Origin: Acidimicrobiales bacterium
GTDB taxonomy: Bacteria; Actinomycetota; Acidimicrobiia; Acidimicrobiales; AC-9
DNA length: 64,000 nt
Direction of reading: 5' to 3'
Assembly: GCA_036270875.1 (NCBI GenBank)
Contig: DATBBR010000031.1
Coordinates: forward strand, 1 to 64,000
Below, one piece after another: positions 42,901 through 56,065 of this stretch. Positions within the stretch are counted from its first letter, which is position 1. Every line of letters begins with the position of its first letter. A program made the translations under genes and the position numbers. Under the pieces are notes generated by a model, which was not told where the DNA came from, did not search any database, and saw nothing but the letters and a program-made list of their open reading frames with translations.

Positions 42901-43483
42901 CGACCTGTACGTCCAGATGGTCAGCGAGGCGGTCTCCGACCTGAAGGGGGAGGTCCGCCGCGAGCCCGCCGAGATCAAGCTGGACCTGGCCGTGGACGCC
43001 CACCTCACGAGCGACTACGTCGCTCGTGAGGACCTCCGCCTCGAGGCCTACCGCCGGCTGGCCGCGGTCACCACGCCCACGGAGGTCGAGGACATCCGCA
43101 CCGAGTGGCTCGACCGCTTCGGGCCCCTGCCCCCGCCCGCCGAGGCCCTGCTGGCCGTGGGACGTCTGCGGGCCGAGTGCGTCCGCTCGGGCGTGCGTGA
43201 GATCACGGTGACGCCGGCCCGCCGGGGCGGCATCAGCGGAGGCCAGGCGGTGGCCCGCCTCTCCCCTCTCTCCCTCAAGGCCAGCACCCAGGTGGGTCTC
43301 CGACGCCGGCACCCCGGGGCGGTCTACAAGGAAGACCTGGGGCAGGTGGTGGTACCCCTACCCGGAGGGGTGGACGTGCCGGAGGCGTTGGTCGAGCTGC
43401 TGGGCGAGCTCGTTCCCCCCGGCACGGCCGCCGGCGCCGGTGACGGGCGCCCCGATGGCCAACAAGTGGGGGCCAGCCAGTAG
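39977..43483 (+). CDS. mfd: Transcription-repair coupling factor Mfd
   Basis: A 1168-residue DNA translocase that removes RNA polymerase stalled at lesions and recruits UvrA. The N-terminal UvrB-like module (~1-340) is followed by the RNAP-interacting CarD-like domain around residues 485-560 ([14 protein letters not shown]). Helicase domains begin near 630 with Walker [14 protein letters not shown], then VVDEEQRFG near 731 (DEEQ box) and [13 protein letters not shown]. The C-terminal TRCF domain ends the protein. The length is normal for the family. GTG start without a strong Shine-Dalgarno. It precedes the SurA-like gene by 12 bp. Confidence 0.97.
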   Translation: MSLRSLPGLLRHEDALVDVLGAPGAVVAVPEPARAFALAGLAQLSERHPVLVAVPTGTVAERLAFDLRAYSGPDAVETFPAWETLPFERVSPSVETMGRRLRAMWRLRHAGDDPAGGARLIVAPVRALIQRLGPRVEDAEPIVVAAGDVLDTDELVERLSRAGYRREYQVEHRGEVAVRGGIVDVFPSTADDPVRIDLWGDEVDRLTAFDVNDQRSMADLERVEIFACRELLPTTAVRDRARLLVGQEPWGRDQWERLAEGLVFDGMESWLPWLAGEEHLLGDLVGPSGQVVLVDPRRMRDRAAELIDEEVALAATLAQTWGANDGATRAFPRLHLPFERLLARTTAPVLSVTSTPEAPATPRIAATGWDPVVADAARLAKQLGGLVREGYSVTVCAEGEGSARRVASILGEEGLSAPLLDGSPSDLTAPGVRIVVQALEGGFVLPSAKLAVLAETDVTGRRRAHRQARPRVRPQEGFFDDLAPGAYVVHHQHGVARYAGMVRRAIGGGERDYLLLEYRGGDKLYVPSDQIDVITPYTGGETPTLHRLGGSEWQRTKARVRASVREIAEELVALYRARTTSPGHEFGPDSPWQREMEEAFPYAETPDQARAIAEVKADMEEPVPMDRLVCGDVGFGKTEVAIRGVFKALQEGRQAAVLVPTTLLAQQHFQTFSDRFAPYPVRVEVLSRFLTTAQARRVVDGLADGSVDLVIGTHRLLSSDIKFKDLGLLVVDEEQRFGVSHKEAIKALSTGIDVLTLTATPIPRTLEMSLTGIRDLSLISTPPAERLPILTYVGELDERAVSEAIRRELLREGQVFFVHNLVYDIEATATRLRRLVPEARIAVAHGQMDEGTLEKVVIDFWEGRYDVLVCTTIIESGIDMPTVNTLVVDRADRLGLGQLHQLRGRVGRAGQRAYAYLFFPPERSLTEEAYERLRTIGEHTELGSGFKIAMRDLEIRGAGNLLGSDQSGHIAAVGYDLYVQMVSEAVSDLKGEVRREPAEIKLDLAVDAHLTSDYVAREDLRLEAYRRLAAVTTPTEVEDIRTEWLDRFGPLPPPAEALLAVGRLRAECVRSGVREITVTPARRGGISGGQAVARLSPLSLKASTQVGLRRRHPGAVYKEDLGQVVVPLPGGVDVPEALVELLGELVPPGTAAGAGDGRPDGQQVGASQ

Positions 43484-43495
43484 CATCCCGAGACC

Positions 43496-44544
43496 GTGCG
43501 AAAGGTCCTCGTCCTCGCGGTCGGCGTGCTCGCCCTCGCTGGCGCCGGGTGCAACACCACGGCCCCCTACGCGGCCACGGTGAACGGCGCCACCATCAGC
43601 CAGGGAGACATCAACAGCGAGCTGGTGGCGATACGGAGCGATCCCGCCTACCTGAACCAGATCCAGAGCCAGAGCCAGGTCACCGGGGCCGGCCAGGACA
43701 GCTTCGACAGCTCGTTCGTGGCCCAGGTTCTCAACCGCCAGATCGTCTTCCAGCTCGTGCACCAGGAGGTCGTTCGCCGCGGGATCACCGTCAGCGGCCA
43801 GGACCTCAACCTGTCCCGGGGGGACACGGCGAGCGCCCTGGGTGGGGCCAACGTCCTCAGCGGACTTCCGGCGTCCTACCAGAACACCCTGATCCGGCAC
43901 TCCGCCGAGGTGACGGCGCTCGAGGCGCAGCTCGCGCACGTCGACATCCGACCCGTCGCCATGGCCCAGTACTACGCCACGCACCAGCAGAGCTTCGTCC
44001 AGCAGTGCGTCAGCCACATCCTGGTCTCGAACCAGGCCGATGCCGCCGCCCTGCGGGCCCAGATCGTGGCCGGGGCCAGCTTCGCCCAGGTCGCCCAGTC
44101 CCAATCGCAGGATCAAGCCAGCGCAGCCAACGGTGGGCAGCTGGGGTGCGGACCGACGGGACGCTTCGTGACCGGGTTCGAGCAGGCCGTCGACGCGCTG
44201 CCCACCGGCCAGCTGAGCCAGCCCACCCAGACCCAGTTCGGCTGGCACCTCATCGAGGTGACGTCCCGCCAGCCCCTGTCCCTGGCCCAGGCCCAACCCC
44301 AGATCCGGGCGGCCCTTCTGGCCAACGCCCAGACGGCGCTGACCAGCACGCTGCAGCGCGACGAGTCGCGTGCCAGCGTGACCGTCAATCCTCGCTACGG
44401 CACCTATGCGACCCGCGGCAACCAGGCTGGGATCGTCCCGCCGTCGGCGCCGCCGTCGTCGATGCTCAACTTCGTCCCCGCCAACCCGAGCACCTCCGTG
44501 GGCGGCTCGGGCGCACTGCCGTCAGGCATCGGCTCGACCGCGCC

Positions 44545-44548
<4 letters not shown>
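43496..44548 (+). CDS. SurA-like peptidyl-prolyl isomerase lipoprotein
   Basis: A 350-residue lipoprotein: signal VLVLAVGVLALAGAGC ends in lipobox LAGAGC at about residue 19. The N-terminal SurA/PrsA-like helical domain (~25-150) is followed by a parvulin-type rotamase domain (~165-265; CVSHILVSNQADAAAL, GQLGCGPTGRFVTGFEQAV, QTQFGWHLIEV) and a low-complexity C-terminal tail. It probably acts as an extracellular folding factor. Other actinobacteria have a lipoprotein gene (LpqU region) near this position between mfd and eno. Its stop overlaps the mazG start (GTGA). Confidence 0.85.
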
Positions 44549-47833
<3,285 letters not shown>

Positions 47834-47889
47834 CTGCCCCGCCTACTAGCCTGAGCGTCCCGCATCGTCGCCACCTCGGGAGGCCAGGC

Positions 47890-50157
47890 GTGAGCATCCT
47901 CGGCAACCGGGTCGTCCGCAAGGAGGACCCCAAGTTCCTCACCCGTGGGGGCACCTACGTCGACGACCTGAAGATCGACGGGGCGGCGCGCGTGACCTAT
48001 GTGCGGTCTACGTCGGCGCATGCGCGCATTCTCTCTGTCGACGTCGACGAGGCCCGGGGCGCGCCGGGAGTCCTGGCGGTGGTCACGGCGCCCGACATCG
48101 AGCTCGATCCCCTGCCGCCCGAGATCCCGATGCTCAACGAGAAGATGCCCCAGCCCTGGCTGGCGACCGATGTCGTCCGCTACGTGGGCGAGCCCGTGGT
48201 CGCCATCGTCTCCGAGACTCAGGCCCAGGGTGCCGACGCCGCGGAGCTGGTCCTCATCGACTACGAACCGCTCCCGGTCCTCGTGGATGCCCAGCAGGCG
48301 CTCGAGGGCTCGATTCTCCTGCACCCCGAGGCGGGGACCAACGTGTCCTTCGAGCTCCAGTTCGGCACGGACGAGTCGCTCTTCGACGGCTGCGAGGTGG
48401 TCGTCAGACAGCGCGTCAACAACCAGCGGGTCGCGCCGTGCCCGCTGGAGGTGCGGGCGGTCGCCGCACGGTGGGAGGACGACGGCCGCCTCACGCAGTG
48501 GTCGTCCACACAGGCGCCGCATTCGGTGCGGGACGCGCTGGCCAAGGCGTACGGCCTGTTCGAGGACGAGGTCCATGTCATCAGCCCCGACGTCGGCGGC
48601 GGGTTCGGAGCCAAGATCGGCGGGTATCCCGACGAGCTGCTCATCGCCTGGCTGGCCCGACGGGTCGGCCGTCCGCTCAAGTGGACCGAGACCCGGTCGG
48701 AGAGCATGGTGGCGCTGGGCCACGGGCGGGCCCAGCTCCAGGACGTCGAGATCGGAGGATCGAGGGACGGCACGATCGGTGCCTACCGCCTGACCGTGCT
48801 GCAGGACTCCGGTGCATACCCACGCGTCGGTGCCCTGCTGTCGTTCATGACCAGGACGATGGCCTCGGGCACCTACCGGATCCCCAAGATCGAGTTCAAC
48901 AGCCGCGCCGTCGTCACCGACACCACACCGGTGGTGTCGTACCGGGGAGCGGGTCGGCCCGAGGCCACCGCCGCCATCGAACGAGCAGTCGACCTGTTCG
49001 CCGACGAGATCGCGATGGACCCGGCCGAGGTTCGCCGGCGGAACCTGATAGCGGCGAACGAGTTCCCCTTCACCACTCCAGTGGGCACCACCTACGACGT
49101 CGGCGACTACGGCCGCGCCCTCGACCTCGCCCTCGAGACGTCGGGCTACGACGAGTTGCGCAAGGAGCAGGCCCGGCGACGGGATGCGGGTGATGTCCGA
49201 CAGCTGGGGATCGGCCTGTCCGTCTACGTGGAGATCACCAACGGCGTGCCCGGAGGCGAGTACGCCGCCGTCGAGGTGCGCGAGAACGGCACCGCGGTCG
49301 TGCGAACCGGCACCTCGCCACACGGGCAGGGTCACGTCACGTCCTGGGCCATGCTCGTCAGCGACGCGCTGGGCATTCCGGTCGACGTCATCGAGGTGGT
49401 GCACGGCGACACCGACGTCGTGCCGCGCGGCGTCGGGACCTTCGGCTCCCGGTCGCTCCAGGTCGGGGGAGTGGCAGCCCATCAGGCCGCGGGGCAGGTC
49501 GTGGACAAGGCCCGCGAGCTGGCGGCCAAGCTTCTCGAGGCCGACCCCGCCGACGTCGTGCTCGACAAGGTGGGCCAGCGCTTCCATGTTGCAGGCACCC
49601 CGGCGGTGGCCAAGTCGTGGAGTGAGCTGGCCCGGGAGGCGAGCTCGGAGCCCGGCGGGCTCTCGGCCGAGACCGACTTCACTCCGGACGGGGCGACGTT
49701 CCCATTCGGGTCGCACGTGGCGGTGGTGGAAGTGGACACCGAGACCGGCAAGGTGACCCTCGAGCGGCTGGTGGCGGTCGACGACGCCGGCCGCATCCTC
49801 AACCCGCTCCTGGCCGAGGGCCAGATCCATGGCGGTCTGGCCCAGGGAGCGGCCCAGGCGCTGTTGGAGCAGGTCGGCTACGACGAGGACGGCAATCCCG
49901 TCACCGCCAACCTGGCCGACTACACGTTCGTCTCGGCGGCCGAGCTTCCCAGCTTCGAGACGACGCCGATGGAGACGCCCACACCGGTCAACGAGCTGGG
50001 CGCCAAGGGCATCGGCGAGTCCGGCACGATCGGCTCGACGCCGGCAGTGCAGAACGCCGTGGTCGACGCCCTGTCGCACCTCGGCGTTCGCCACGTCGAC
50101 ATGCCTGCCACCCCCGAGCGGGTCTGGCAGGCGCTCCACAGAAAGGGGACGTCGTGA
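47890..50157 (+). CDS. Molybdopterin-binding large subunit, form II CO/xanthine dehydrogenase-like
   Basis: A 755-residue catalytic subunit of the xanthine-oxidase family (molybdenum/MCD cofactor). The substrate-loop motif reads S350-Y-R-G-A-G-R-P, the form II type (AYRGAGR-like), not the AYxCSFR loop of verified form I CO dehydrogenases. The active-site Glu is E710 in [24 protein letters not shown] and [10 protein letters not shown] mark the Mo domains. GTG 47890 follows GGGAGG. The real substrate may be an aldehyde, purine or other N-heterocycle rather than CO. Gene order is L-S-M. Confidence 0.92.
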   Translation: MSILGNRVVRKEDPKFLTRGGTYVDDLKIDGAARVTYVRSTSAHARILSVDVDEARGAPGVLAVVTAPDIELDPLPPEIPMLNEKMPQPWLATDVVRYVGEPVVAIVSETQAQGADAAELVLIDYEPLPVLVDAQQALEGSILLHPEAGTNVSFELQFGTDESLFDGCEVVVRQRVNNQRVAPCPLEVRAVAARWEDDGRLTQWSSTQAPHSVRDALAKAYGLFEDEVHVISPDVGGGFGAKIGGYPDELLIAWLARRVGRPLKWTETRSESMVALGHGRAQLQDVEIGGSRDGTIGAYRLTVLQDSGAYPRVGALLSFMTRTMASGTYRIPKIEFNSRAVVTDTTPVVSYRGAGRPEATAAIERAVDLFADEIAMDPAEVRRRNLIAANEFPFTTPVGTTYDVGDYGRALDLALETSGYDELRKEQARRRDAGDVRQLGIGLSVYVEITNGVPGGEYAAVEVRENGTAVVRTGTSPHGQGHVTSWAMLVSDALGIPVDVIEVVHGDTDVVPRGVGTFGSRSLQVGGVAAHQAAGQVVDKARELAAKLLEADPADVVLDKVGQRFHVAGTPAVAKSWSELAREASSEPGGLSAETDFTPDGATFPFGSHVAVVEVDTETGKVTLERLVAVDDAGRILNPLLAEGQIHGGLAQGAAQALLEQVGYDEDGNPVTANLADYTFVSAAELPSFETTPMETPTPVNELGAKGIGESGTIGSTPAVQNAVVDALSHLGVRHVDMPATPERVWQALHRKGTS

Positions 50158-50621
50158 GAGTTCGCCTCAGCGTCAACGGTGCGAGCCATGAGCACGAGAT
50201 CGAACCGCGGCTCCTGCTCGTCCACTACCTCCGTGAGGTCGTGGGCCTCACGGGCACCAACGTCGGGTGTGACACCTCGTCCTGTGGTGCCTGCACCGTG
50301 CTGATGGACGGCGAGTCGGTGAAATCGTGCACGGTGCTCGCCGTCCAGGCTGACGGGACCGAGGTGACGACCATCGAGGGCATGGCCCGCGACGGCGACA
50401 TGCACCCCATCCAGGAGGCGTTCCGGGAGCACCACGCCCTCCAGTGCGGCTACTGCACCCCCGGGATGGTCATGGCTGCCGCGTCGCTGCTGGAGGAGCA
50501 TCGCGATCCGACCGAGGCGGAGGTACGGGAGGGTCTCGAGGGCAACCTGTGTCGCTGCACGGGCTACCACAACATCGTCAAGGCGGTACTGGCGGCCGGC
50601 AAAGCAAGGGAGACAGCATGA
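50154..50621 (+). CDS. [2Fe-2S] small subunit, CO/xanthine dehydrogenase-like
   Basis: A 155-residue iron-sulphur subunit. The plant-type [2Fe-2S] domain has C39, C44, C47, C59 ([13 protein letters not shown]...C); the second cluster domain has C98-x2-C101 and C133-x-C135 ([16 protein letters not shown]). It transfers electrons from the Mo site to FAD in the M subunit. The GTG start overlaps the large-subunit stop by 4 bp. Confidence 0.95.
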   Translation: MRVRLSVNGASHEHEIEPRLLLVHYLREVVGLTGTNVGCDTSSCGACTVLMDGESVKSCTVLAVQADGTEVTTIEGMARDGDMHPIQEAFREHHALQCGYCTPGMVMAAASLLEEHRDPTEAEVREGLEGNLCRCTGYHNIVKAVLAAGKARETA

Positions 50622-51436
50622 TCCCGGTTGCCTTCGACTACCAGCGGGTGACGTCGGTCGACGAGGCTCTCGGCCTTCTCGTCGCGCACGGCGACGAGGC
50701 CAAGCTGCTGGCCGGGGGACACTCGCTGCTGCCCCTGATGAAGCTGCGCCTCGCCGTGCCATCCGTGGTCGTCGACGTCGGGCGTCTGCGCGACCTCTCG
50801 TACGTGCGAGATGCCGGCGACCACATCGCCATCGGCGCCCTCACCCGTCACCGGGACCTGGAGACGTCCGAGCTGCTGGCGACCCAGGCGCCGATCCTCG
50901 CCCACGTGGCGGGCCTGGTGGGAGACCCCCAGGTTCGCCACCGGGGCACGATCGGCGGATCGCTGGCCCACGGCGATCCGGCCTCGGACCTGCCGGCCGT
51001 GGTGCTGGCCCTGGGGGGCACGCTGGTGGCCCGGGGCCCGGGGGGCGAGCGGACGATCCCGGTCCAGTCGTTCTTCGAGGGCTTCCTGCAGACGGCGCTC
51101 GGCGCCGACGAGCTGCTCACCGAGATCCGGGTGCCCAGGGCCAGCGGCGGCTGGTCCTATCAGAAGTTCAACCGCCGGGCCCAGGACTGGGCCATCGTGG
51201 GCGTGGCAGCCGTTCGCAACGGGGCCACGTCCGTGGCTCTGGTCAACATGGGATCGACGCCGCTGCGCGCATCGGCCACCGAGGCCGCCCTGGCGTCGGG
51301 CGCGGCCATCGGTGACGCCGCCGCGGTGGCCGCCGAGGGGACGGATCCGTCGGGCGATCTCAACGCCAGTCCCGACTTTCGTCGCCACCTGGCCACCGTC
51401 CTGGTCCGCCGGGCCCTGGAGGAGACCGCCGGCTGA
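50618..51436 (+). CDS. FAD-binding medium subunit, CO/xanthine dehydrogenase-like
   Basis: A 272-residue FAD subunit. The N-terminal PP-loop region has [17 protein letters not shown]; the second FAD motif is [16 protein letters not shown] near residue 112. A C-terminal CO_deh_flav_C domain follows. It passes electrons to the final acceptor, possibly the quinone pool. ATG 50618 overlaps the small-subunit stop (ATGA). Confidence 0.95.
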   Translation: MIPVAFDYQRVTSVDEALGLLVAHGDEAKLLAGGHSLLPLMKLRLAVPSVVVDVGRLRDLSYVRDAGDHIAIGALTRHRDLETSELLATQAPILAHVAGLVGDPQVRHRGTIGGSLAHGDPASDLPAVVLALGGTLVARGPGGERTIPVQSFFEGFLQTALGADELLTEIRVPRASGGWSYQKFNRRAQDWAIVGVAAVRNGATSVALVNMGSTPLRASATEAALASGAAIGDAAAVAAEGTDPSGDLNASPDFRRHLATVLVRRALEETAG

Positions 51437-51492
51437 CGGTCCGGGTTCCGAGCGTGGGGCAACCACCCGGGCGGTGGGAGAATTGCGAGGGT

Positions 51493-52428
51493 ATGGATCC
51501 TGACGGCGTTCGGGCGGCGCTGGCCGCCCACGAGTACCTGGCCGACGAGGGCCTGGCGACGGCGGTGTACCTGGCCGTCGTGCTGCGCCGGCCGCTGCTG
51601 CTCGAAGGCGAGGCGGGAGTGGGCAAGACCGAGGTCGCCAAGGTCCTCTCGCGCTGGACCGGCGGGGAGCTGGTCAGGCTCCAGTGCTACGAGGGGATCG
51701 ACGTGTCCCAGGCGGTGTACGAGTGGGACTACTCCCGCCAGCTCCTGCACCTGCGCACGGCGGAGGTCCGGGGGGCCGCCGGAGGCGAGCCGCCCGGGCC
51801 GGACCTGGAGGACGAGCTGTACTCGGAGCGCTTCCTGGTGCCCAGGCCGCTGCTCCAGGCCATCGCCCCCACCCGCGCTCGATCGGGTGGCGCGCCCGGC
51901 GGCGCCGATCGCCCACCGCCGGTCCTGCTCATCGACGAGATCGATCGGGCCGACGACGAGTTCGAGGCGTTCCTGCTGGAGATCCTGTCGGACTATGCCG
52001 TGACGGTGCCCGAGCTGGGCACGTTCCGGGCGGAGACGCCGCCGATCGTCGTCATCACCTCGAACCGGACCCGTGACGTGCACGACGCCCTCAAGCGACG
52101 GTGTCTCTACCACTGGGTCGAGCACCCGACCTTCGAGCGGGAGGTCGCCATCGTCAGGCTTCGGGCCCCAGGGGTGGCTGAAGCGCTGGCTGAGCAGGTC
52201 GCGGCCGCCGCCGAGCGGCTCCGCCAGATGGGGCTCTACAAGCCGCCGGGCGTCGCCGAGACCATCGACTGGGCTCAGGCGCTCGCAGCCCTCGGTTCGG
52301 CGGAGCTCGACGAGGACGCCGTCGGCCTCACGCTGGGCAGCGTCCTCAAGTACCGGGAGGACGCCGAGCGGGTCCGCTCGGCGGGCATGGCCGATCTGGT
52401 GCGGGCCGCGGTCACCCGGGGGGCGTGA
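51493..52428 (+). CDS. MoxR-family AAA ATPase (CoxD-like)
   Basis: A 311-residue AAA+ ATPase. Walker A EGEAGVGKTEVAK lies at residues ~38-50 and Walker B VLLIDEIDRAD near 145, followed by sensor regions (VVITSNRTRDVHDALKRRC). CoxD/MoxR proteins with CoxE help mature or insert the metal centre of Mo-containing dehydrogenases. ATG 51493 is chosen over an upstream frame start. It is coupled to the VWA gene (GTGA overlap). Confidence 0.92.
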   Translation: MDPDGVRAALAAHEYLADEGLATAVYLAVVLRRPLLLEGEAGVGKTEVAKVLSRWTGGELVRLQCYEGIDVSQAVYEWDYSRQLLHLRTAEVRGAAGGEPPGPDLEDELYSERFLVPRPLLQAIAPTRARSGGAPGGADRPPPVLLIDEIDRADDEFEAFLLEILSDYAVTVPELGTFRAETPPIVVITSNRTRDVHDALKRRCLYHWVEHPTFEREVAIVRLRAPGVAEALAEQVAAAAERLRQMGLYKPPGVAETIDWAQALAALGSAELDEDAVGLTLGSVLKYREDAERVRSAGMADLVRAAVTRGA

Positions 52429-53576
52429 CGGCGATGGCACCCGCGCCTGCGTCCGCCCCGACGACCCACGGCAACGCCGACCGCATCGCGGTCGCCTTCG
52501 CCCGTGTCCTGCGGGGAGCGGGCGTGGAGGTGCCGGTCGGCTCGGTGGTCAGCTTCGCCCAGGCCCTGGGCGCCGTCGGTGTGCGAGCAGAGCACCCCGT
52601 CTACTGGGCGGGGCGGGCCACGCTCGTCACCCGGCCCGAGGACGTGCCCGTCTACGACCGGGCCTTCGCCGCCTTCTGGTCGGGCGACGGCAGCCCACCG
52701 TCAGAGGTGTCCGAGGTCGTTCCCCTGACGCTCGTGACCGACGACGACCCGGAGGCCGGACCCGGGCCAGCGGAGCGGGCCACCGAGCCGCCGGGCGCGA
52801 CCCTGACGGTTCGCTACAGCCCGACGGAGGTCTTGCGCCACAAGGACTTCGCCGACTGCTCGCCCGCTGAGCTGGCCGAGGCCCGCCGGATGATGTCCGA
52901 CATCCGGCTGCGCGCCGCGCTTCGCCGCTCCCGCCGGCTGGAGCCGGCGCGCGGGGCCCGGGGGCGACCCGATCTGCGCCGGACGGTGCGTGGGGCGCTA
53001 CGCGCGGGTGGCGAGCCCATACGCCGGGCCTATCTCGAGCCCGGTCGGCGGCCGCGGGGGGTGGTCCTGCTGTGCGACGTGAGCGGCTCGATGGAGCCGT
53101 ACGCCCGGGTCCTGCTGCGGTTCCTCCACGCCGCAGTTGCCGGCGGGACGCGGGTCGAGGCATTCGCGGTGGGCACCCGGCTCACGCGCCTGACCCGCGA
53201 GCTGTCGGGGCGCGATCCCGACGCCGCCTTGCGCGAGGCGGCGACCGCCGTCGTCGACTGGTCCGGCGGGACCCGGCTGGGCGCGGGGCTCCGGGCCTTC
53301 AACGACCGTTGGGGCATCCGGGGGATCGCCCGCGGCGCGGTGGTGGTGATCCTCTCCGACGGCTGGGACAGGGGTGATCCCGACGTCCTCGGGGCCGAGA
53401 TGGCCCGGCTCCACCGCGTCGCGCACCGTGTGGTGTGGGTCAACCCGCTCAAGGCCTCGCCCGGGTACGCCCCGCTGGCCCGGGGGATGGCGGCGGCCCT
53501 TCCGTACGTTGACGATTTCGTGGAAGGGCATTCCGTGGCGTCGCTGGAGAACCTGGTGGAAGTGGTGGCCCGATGA
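52425..53576 (+). CDS. VWA-domain CoxE-like protein
   Basis: A ~380-residue protein with a C-terminal von Willebrand A domain holding the MIDAS motif D-V-S-G-S in LLCDVSGSMEPYARV, and WSGGTRLGAGLRAF and SDGWDRGDPDVL for the remaining metal-site loops. The N-terminal ~170 residues are family-specific (TTHGNADRIAVAFARVLRGAG; RYSPTEVLRHKDFADCS). It partners the MoxR ATPase in cofactor maturation. ATG 52434 is an alternative start. Overlaps by 4 bp at both ends. Confidence 0.9.
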   Translation: MTAMAPAPASAPTTHGNADRIAVAFARVLRGAGVEVPVGSVVSFAQALGAVGVRAEHPVYWAGRATLVTRPEDVPVYDRAFAAFWSGDGSPPSEVSEVVPLTLVTDDDPEAGPGPAERATEPPGATLTVRYSPTEVLRHKDFADCSPAELAEARRMMSDIRLRAALRRSRRLEPARGARGRPDLRRTVRGALRAGGEPIRRAYLEPGRRPRGVVLLCDVSGSMEPYARVLLRFLHAAVAGGTRVEAFAVGTRLTRLTRELSGRDPDAALREAATAVVDWSGGTRLGAGLRAFNDRWGIRGIARGAVVVILSDGWDRGDPDVLGAEMARLHRVAHRVVWVNPLKASPGYAPLARGMAAALPYVDDFVEGHSVASLENLVEVVAR

Positions 53577-53890
53577 GGGAGGTGTTGGGCGATATCGAGC
53601 GCTGGCGGAGCTCGGGACGACAGGTCGCCTTGGCCCGCGTCGTGGGCGTGGAGGGGTCGGGACCCCGTGGGCCAGGGGCGGCCATGGCAGTGAGCGAGGA
53701 CGGCGAGGTGGCCGGCTCGGTGTCGGGCGGATGTGTCGAGGGTGCGGTGGTGACCGAGGCCCTGGACGTGCTGCGGGGCGACGGCAGTGCCCGGGTGTGC
53801 ACGTTCGGCTACTCCGACGACGAGGCCTTCGCCGTGGGTCTCACCTGCGGCGGCACGATCCACCTGTTGGTGGAGCCGCTCGACTGGTGA
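53573..53890 (+). CDS. XdhC/CoxI N-terminal-domain protein
   Basis: A 105-residue stand-alone XdhC_CoxI domain: VALARVVGVEGSGPRGPGAAMAV and VSGGCVEGAVVTEAL, a conserved Cys-containing loop, then FGYSDDEAFAVGLTCGGTIHLLVEPL. XdhC proteins bind sulphurated molybdenum cofactor and load it into the dehydrogenase. In many genomes this domain is fused to the Rossmann domain encoded next. Here it is a separate gene with a GTGA overlap. Confidence 0.9.
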   Translation: MREVLGDIERWRSSGRQVALARVVGVEGSGPRGPGAAMAVSEDGEVAGSVSGGCVEGAVVTEALDVLRGDGSARVCTFGYSDDEAFAVGLTCGGTIHLLVEPLDW

Positions 53891-54747
53891 GCCTCTACGA
53901 GACGCTTCGTGACGAGCTGCTGGCCGACCGGCCGGTGGCGCTGGCGACGATCGTCGAGGTGGCAGACGAGGGCACCGACGGGGCCGAACGTCCCGAGCTG
54001 ACGCTGGGCGCCAAGCTGCTCGTGCGCCCCGACCTGTCGCCCCTCGGCTCCCTCGGCGACGAGGCCCTCGATCGGGTCGTGGCGCGGGACGCTCTGGGCG
54101 CGCTGACGGCGGGGCACACGTCGACCCGGCACTACGGCCGTCACGGGGAAGCCCGACAGCGCGAGGTCGCCGTCTTCGTGGAGGCGTTCGCGCCCCCGCC
54201 GAGCATGGTGATCTTCGGGGCCGTGGATTTCACCGCAGCCCTGGCCCGAGTGGCGAAGCTGCTGGGGTACCGGGTGACCGTGTGCGACGCCAGGCCCGTC
54301 TTCGCCACCCGGGCCCGGTTCCCGATGGCCGACGAGGTCGTGGTGGACTGGCCCGACCGCCACCTGGCCAAGGTCGGGCAGAATTTGAGTCGGCGCGACG
54401 CAGTCTGCGTGCTCACCCACGACCCCAAGTTCGACGTCCCCGCCCTCATGGCTGCCCTGGCCACCGAGGCCGGCTACGTCGGCGCCATGGGTTCGCGGCG
54501 AACGCACGCCGAGCGGGTCGAGCGCCTCCGGGAAGCGGGCGCCACCAAAGAGGATCTCGCCCGGGTGATGAGCCCCATCGGACTCGACATCGGCGCCCGC
54601 ACCCCCGAGGAGACAGCCATCTCGGTCGCCGCCGAGATCATCGCTCAACGGACCGGGCGCGGGGCGCCGTCGCTGCGCGACGCCGAGGGCCCCATTCATC
54701 CACGCGAGAGATCCGCTCGTGTCCAGGCCCGGACTGGGACAGACTGA
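53887..54747 (+). CDS. XdhC Rossmann-domain protein (cofactor maturation)
   Basis: A 286-residue protein with the XdhC Rossmann domain: SMVIFGAVDFTAALARVAKLLGYRVTVCDARPVFATR (NAD-type fold), then VGAMGSRRTHAERVERL and MSPIGLDIGARTPEETAISVAAEIIA. It works with the XdhC N-domain protein to load the Mo cofactor. The GTG start overlaps the preceding stop. The last ~30 residues are a charged tail. It ends 4 bp before the cyclase fusion gene. Confidence 0.9.
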   Translation: MSLYETLRDELLADRPVALATIVEVADEGTDGAERPELTLGAKLLVRPDLSPLGSLGDEALDRVVARDALGALTAGHTSTRHYGRHGEARQREVAVFVEAFAPPPSMVIFGAVDFTAALARVAKLLGYRVTVCDARPVFATRARFPMADEVVVDWPDRHLAKVGQNLSRRDAVCVLTHDPKFDVPALMAALATEAGYVGAMGSRRTHAERVERLREAGATKEDLARVMSPIGLDIGARTPEETAISVAAEIIAQRTGRGAPSLRDAEGPIHPRERSARVQARTGTD

Positions 54748-54751
54748 GGCC

Positions 54752-56047
54752 ATGGAGAAGCCACCGCCCGACCAGGGGCATCCGGTCGTGCGCGTCTCCG
54801 ACGCGGACCGCAATCAAGCAGTCGAGCTGCTTCGGGAGCACACGGCCGAGGGGCGCATCACGCTCGACGAGTTCTCCGAGCGGGTCGGGCTCGCCTTGGG
54901 CGCGCGCACCCAGGCGGACCTCCAGCGGGTGATGGCCGACCTGCCGGCCGTGCAGGCGCCGGTGCCCGAGACGGCGCGGCGTCCCGCCAAGGGTTGGACG
55001 GTGGCCATCTTGAGCGGCTCCCGCCGCAGCGGTCGCTGGCGGCCACGGTCCCACACCAAGGCGGTCGCGTTCATGGGCGGCTGCGAGCTGGACCTGCGCC
55101 AGGCCGAGATCGACGGATCGGAGATCGTGATCACCGCCGTGGCGTTCATGGGCGGTATCGACATCGTCGTCCCCGAGGGCATCGAGGTGGACCTGACCGG
55201 CGTGCCCATCATGGGGGGCAAGGACCTCCGGGTACGGGACGTCGCCCCCACTCCCGGCGCGCCGAGGGTCAGGGTCCGAGCCTTTCCGATCATGGGCGGG
55301 GTGACGGTCCGCAGCAAGGGCCTCAAGGAGAAGGTTCGGGGCCTGGTAGAGGGTGGCGATGTCGCAGGCGCCCTCGATGTCGTGGCCGAGACGCGCTTCC
55401 AGTCACACCAGGCGCGGCGGGAGGCCCGCGATCGCCGCCGGCCGGACCGGCGCCACGGCAGCGGGCCCGACCCAGCGGGGGTCGAGCTCCCCGAGCCCGG
55501 CACGGTTGACTCGCCCGAGCGGCTGCCCACTGCGCCGGACGGCACCGTCACGATCCTGTTCAGCGACATCGCCGGGTACACGCCCATGACCGAGCGGCTG
55601 GGCGACCTGAGGGCCGGCGAGCTGCTCGCTACCCACAACAAGCTCGTGCGCGCTCGAGTGGCGGCCCACGGCGGCTACGAGGTCAAAGCCCAGGGCGATG
55701 GCTTCATGGTCGCCTTCGCCGGCGCCGGTCGCGCCGTGCGTTGCGCCATCGCCATCCAGCAGGCCTTCGCCGAGCGCAACTCGGCCCTTCCGGATGAGCC
55801 CATCGACGTCCACCTGGGACTGCACACGGGCGAGGCGGTGCGCCAGGGCGACGACTTCCTGGGCCGGACGGTGATCATGGCCAGCCGCATCACCGCCGAG
55901 GCCCGGGCTGGCGAGATTCTCGTGTCGAGCCTGATCCACGAGCTGGCGGAGAGCTCGGGCGAGTTCTACTTCGGCGAGCCCCGACGGGCCGAGCTCAAGG
56001 GCATCACCGCGCCCCAGGTGCTCTACCCCGTGGCCTGGTCGTCCTGA
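54752..56047 (+). CDS. DUF1707 - LiaF-like - class III adenylate cyclase fusion
   Basis: A 431-residue protein with three parts. Residues ~8-70: DUF1707 (VRVSDADRNQAVELLREHTAEGRITLDEFSERV). ~95-195: LiaF/DUF2154-type beta repeats (AVAFMGGCELDL, VPIMGGKDLRV, AFPIMGGVTV). ~255-431: a class III cyclase domain with metal Asp272 (LFSDIAG), Lys312 and Asp316 (KAQGDGF). The position of the transition-state Asn holds Ile375 (TVIMASR), while Arg379 is kept. No transmembrane helix is seen. Catalysis may be altered. It lies between XdhC and MocA genes, an unusual cox-cluster member. Confidence 0.88.
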   Translation: MEKPPPDQGHPVVRVSDADRNQAVELLREHTAEGRITLDEFSERVGLALGARTQADLQRVMADLPAVQAPVPETARRPAKGWTVAILSGSRRSGRWRPRSHTKAVAFMGGCELDLRQAEIDGSEIVITAVAFMGGIDIVVPEGIEVDLTGVPIMGGKDLRVRDVAPTPGAPRVRVRAFPIMGGVTVRSKGLKEKVRGLVEGGDVAGALDVVAETRFQSHQARREARDRRRPDRRHGSGPDPAGVELPEPGTVDSPERLPTAPDGTVTILFSDIAGYTPMTERLGDLRAGELLATHNKLVRARVAAHGGYEVKAQGDGFMVAFAGAGRAVRCAIAIQQAFAERNSALPDEPIDVHLGLHTGEAVRQGDDFLGRTVIMASRITAEARAGEILVSSLIHELAESSGEFYFGEPRRAELKGITAPQVLYPVAWSS

Positions 56048-56065
56048 GCGGTCGGTAGCCGGACC

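Noticed and set aside
47890..50157. Verified CO dehydrogenase (form I)
   Set aside because: The active-site loop is SYRGAGR (form II); CO oxidation is therefore not claimed.
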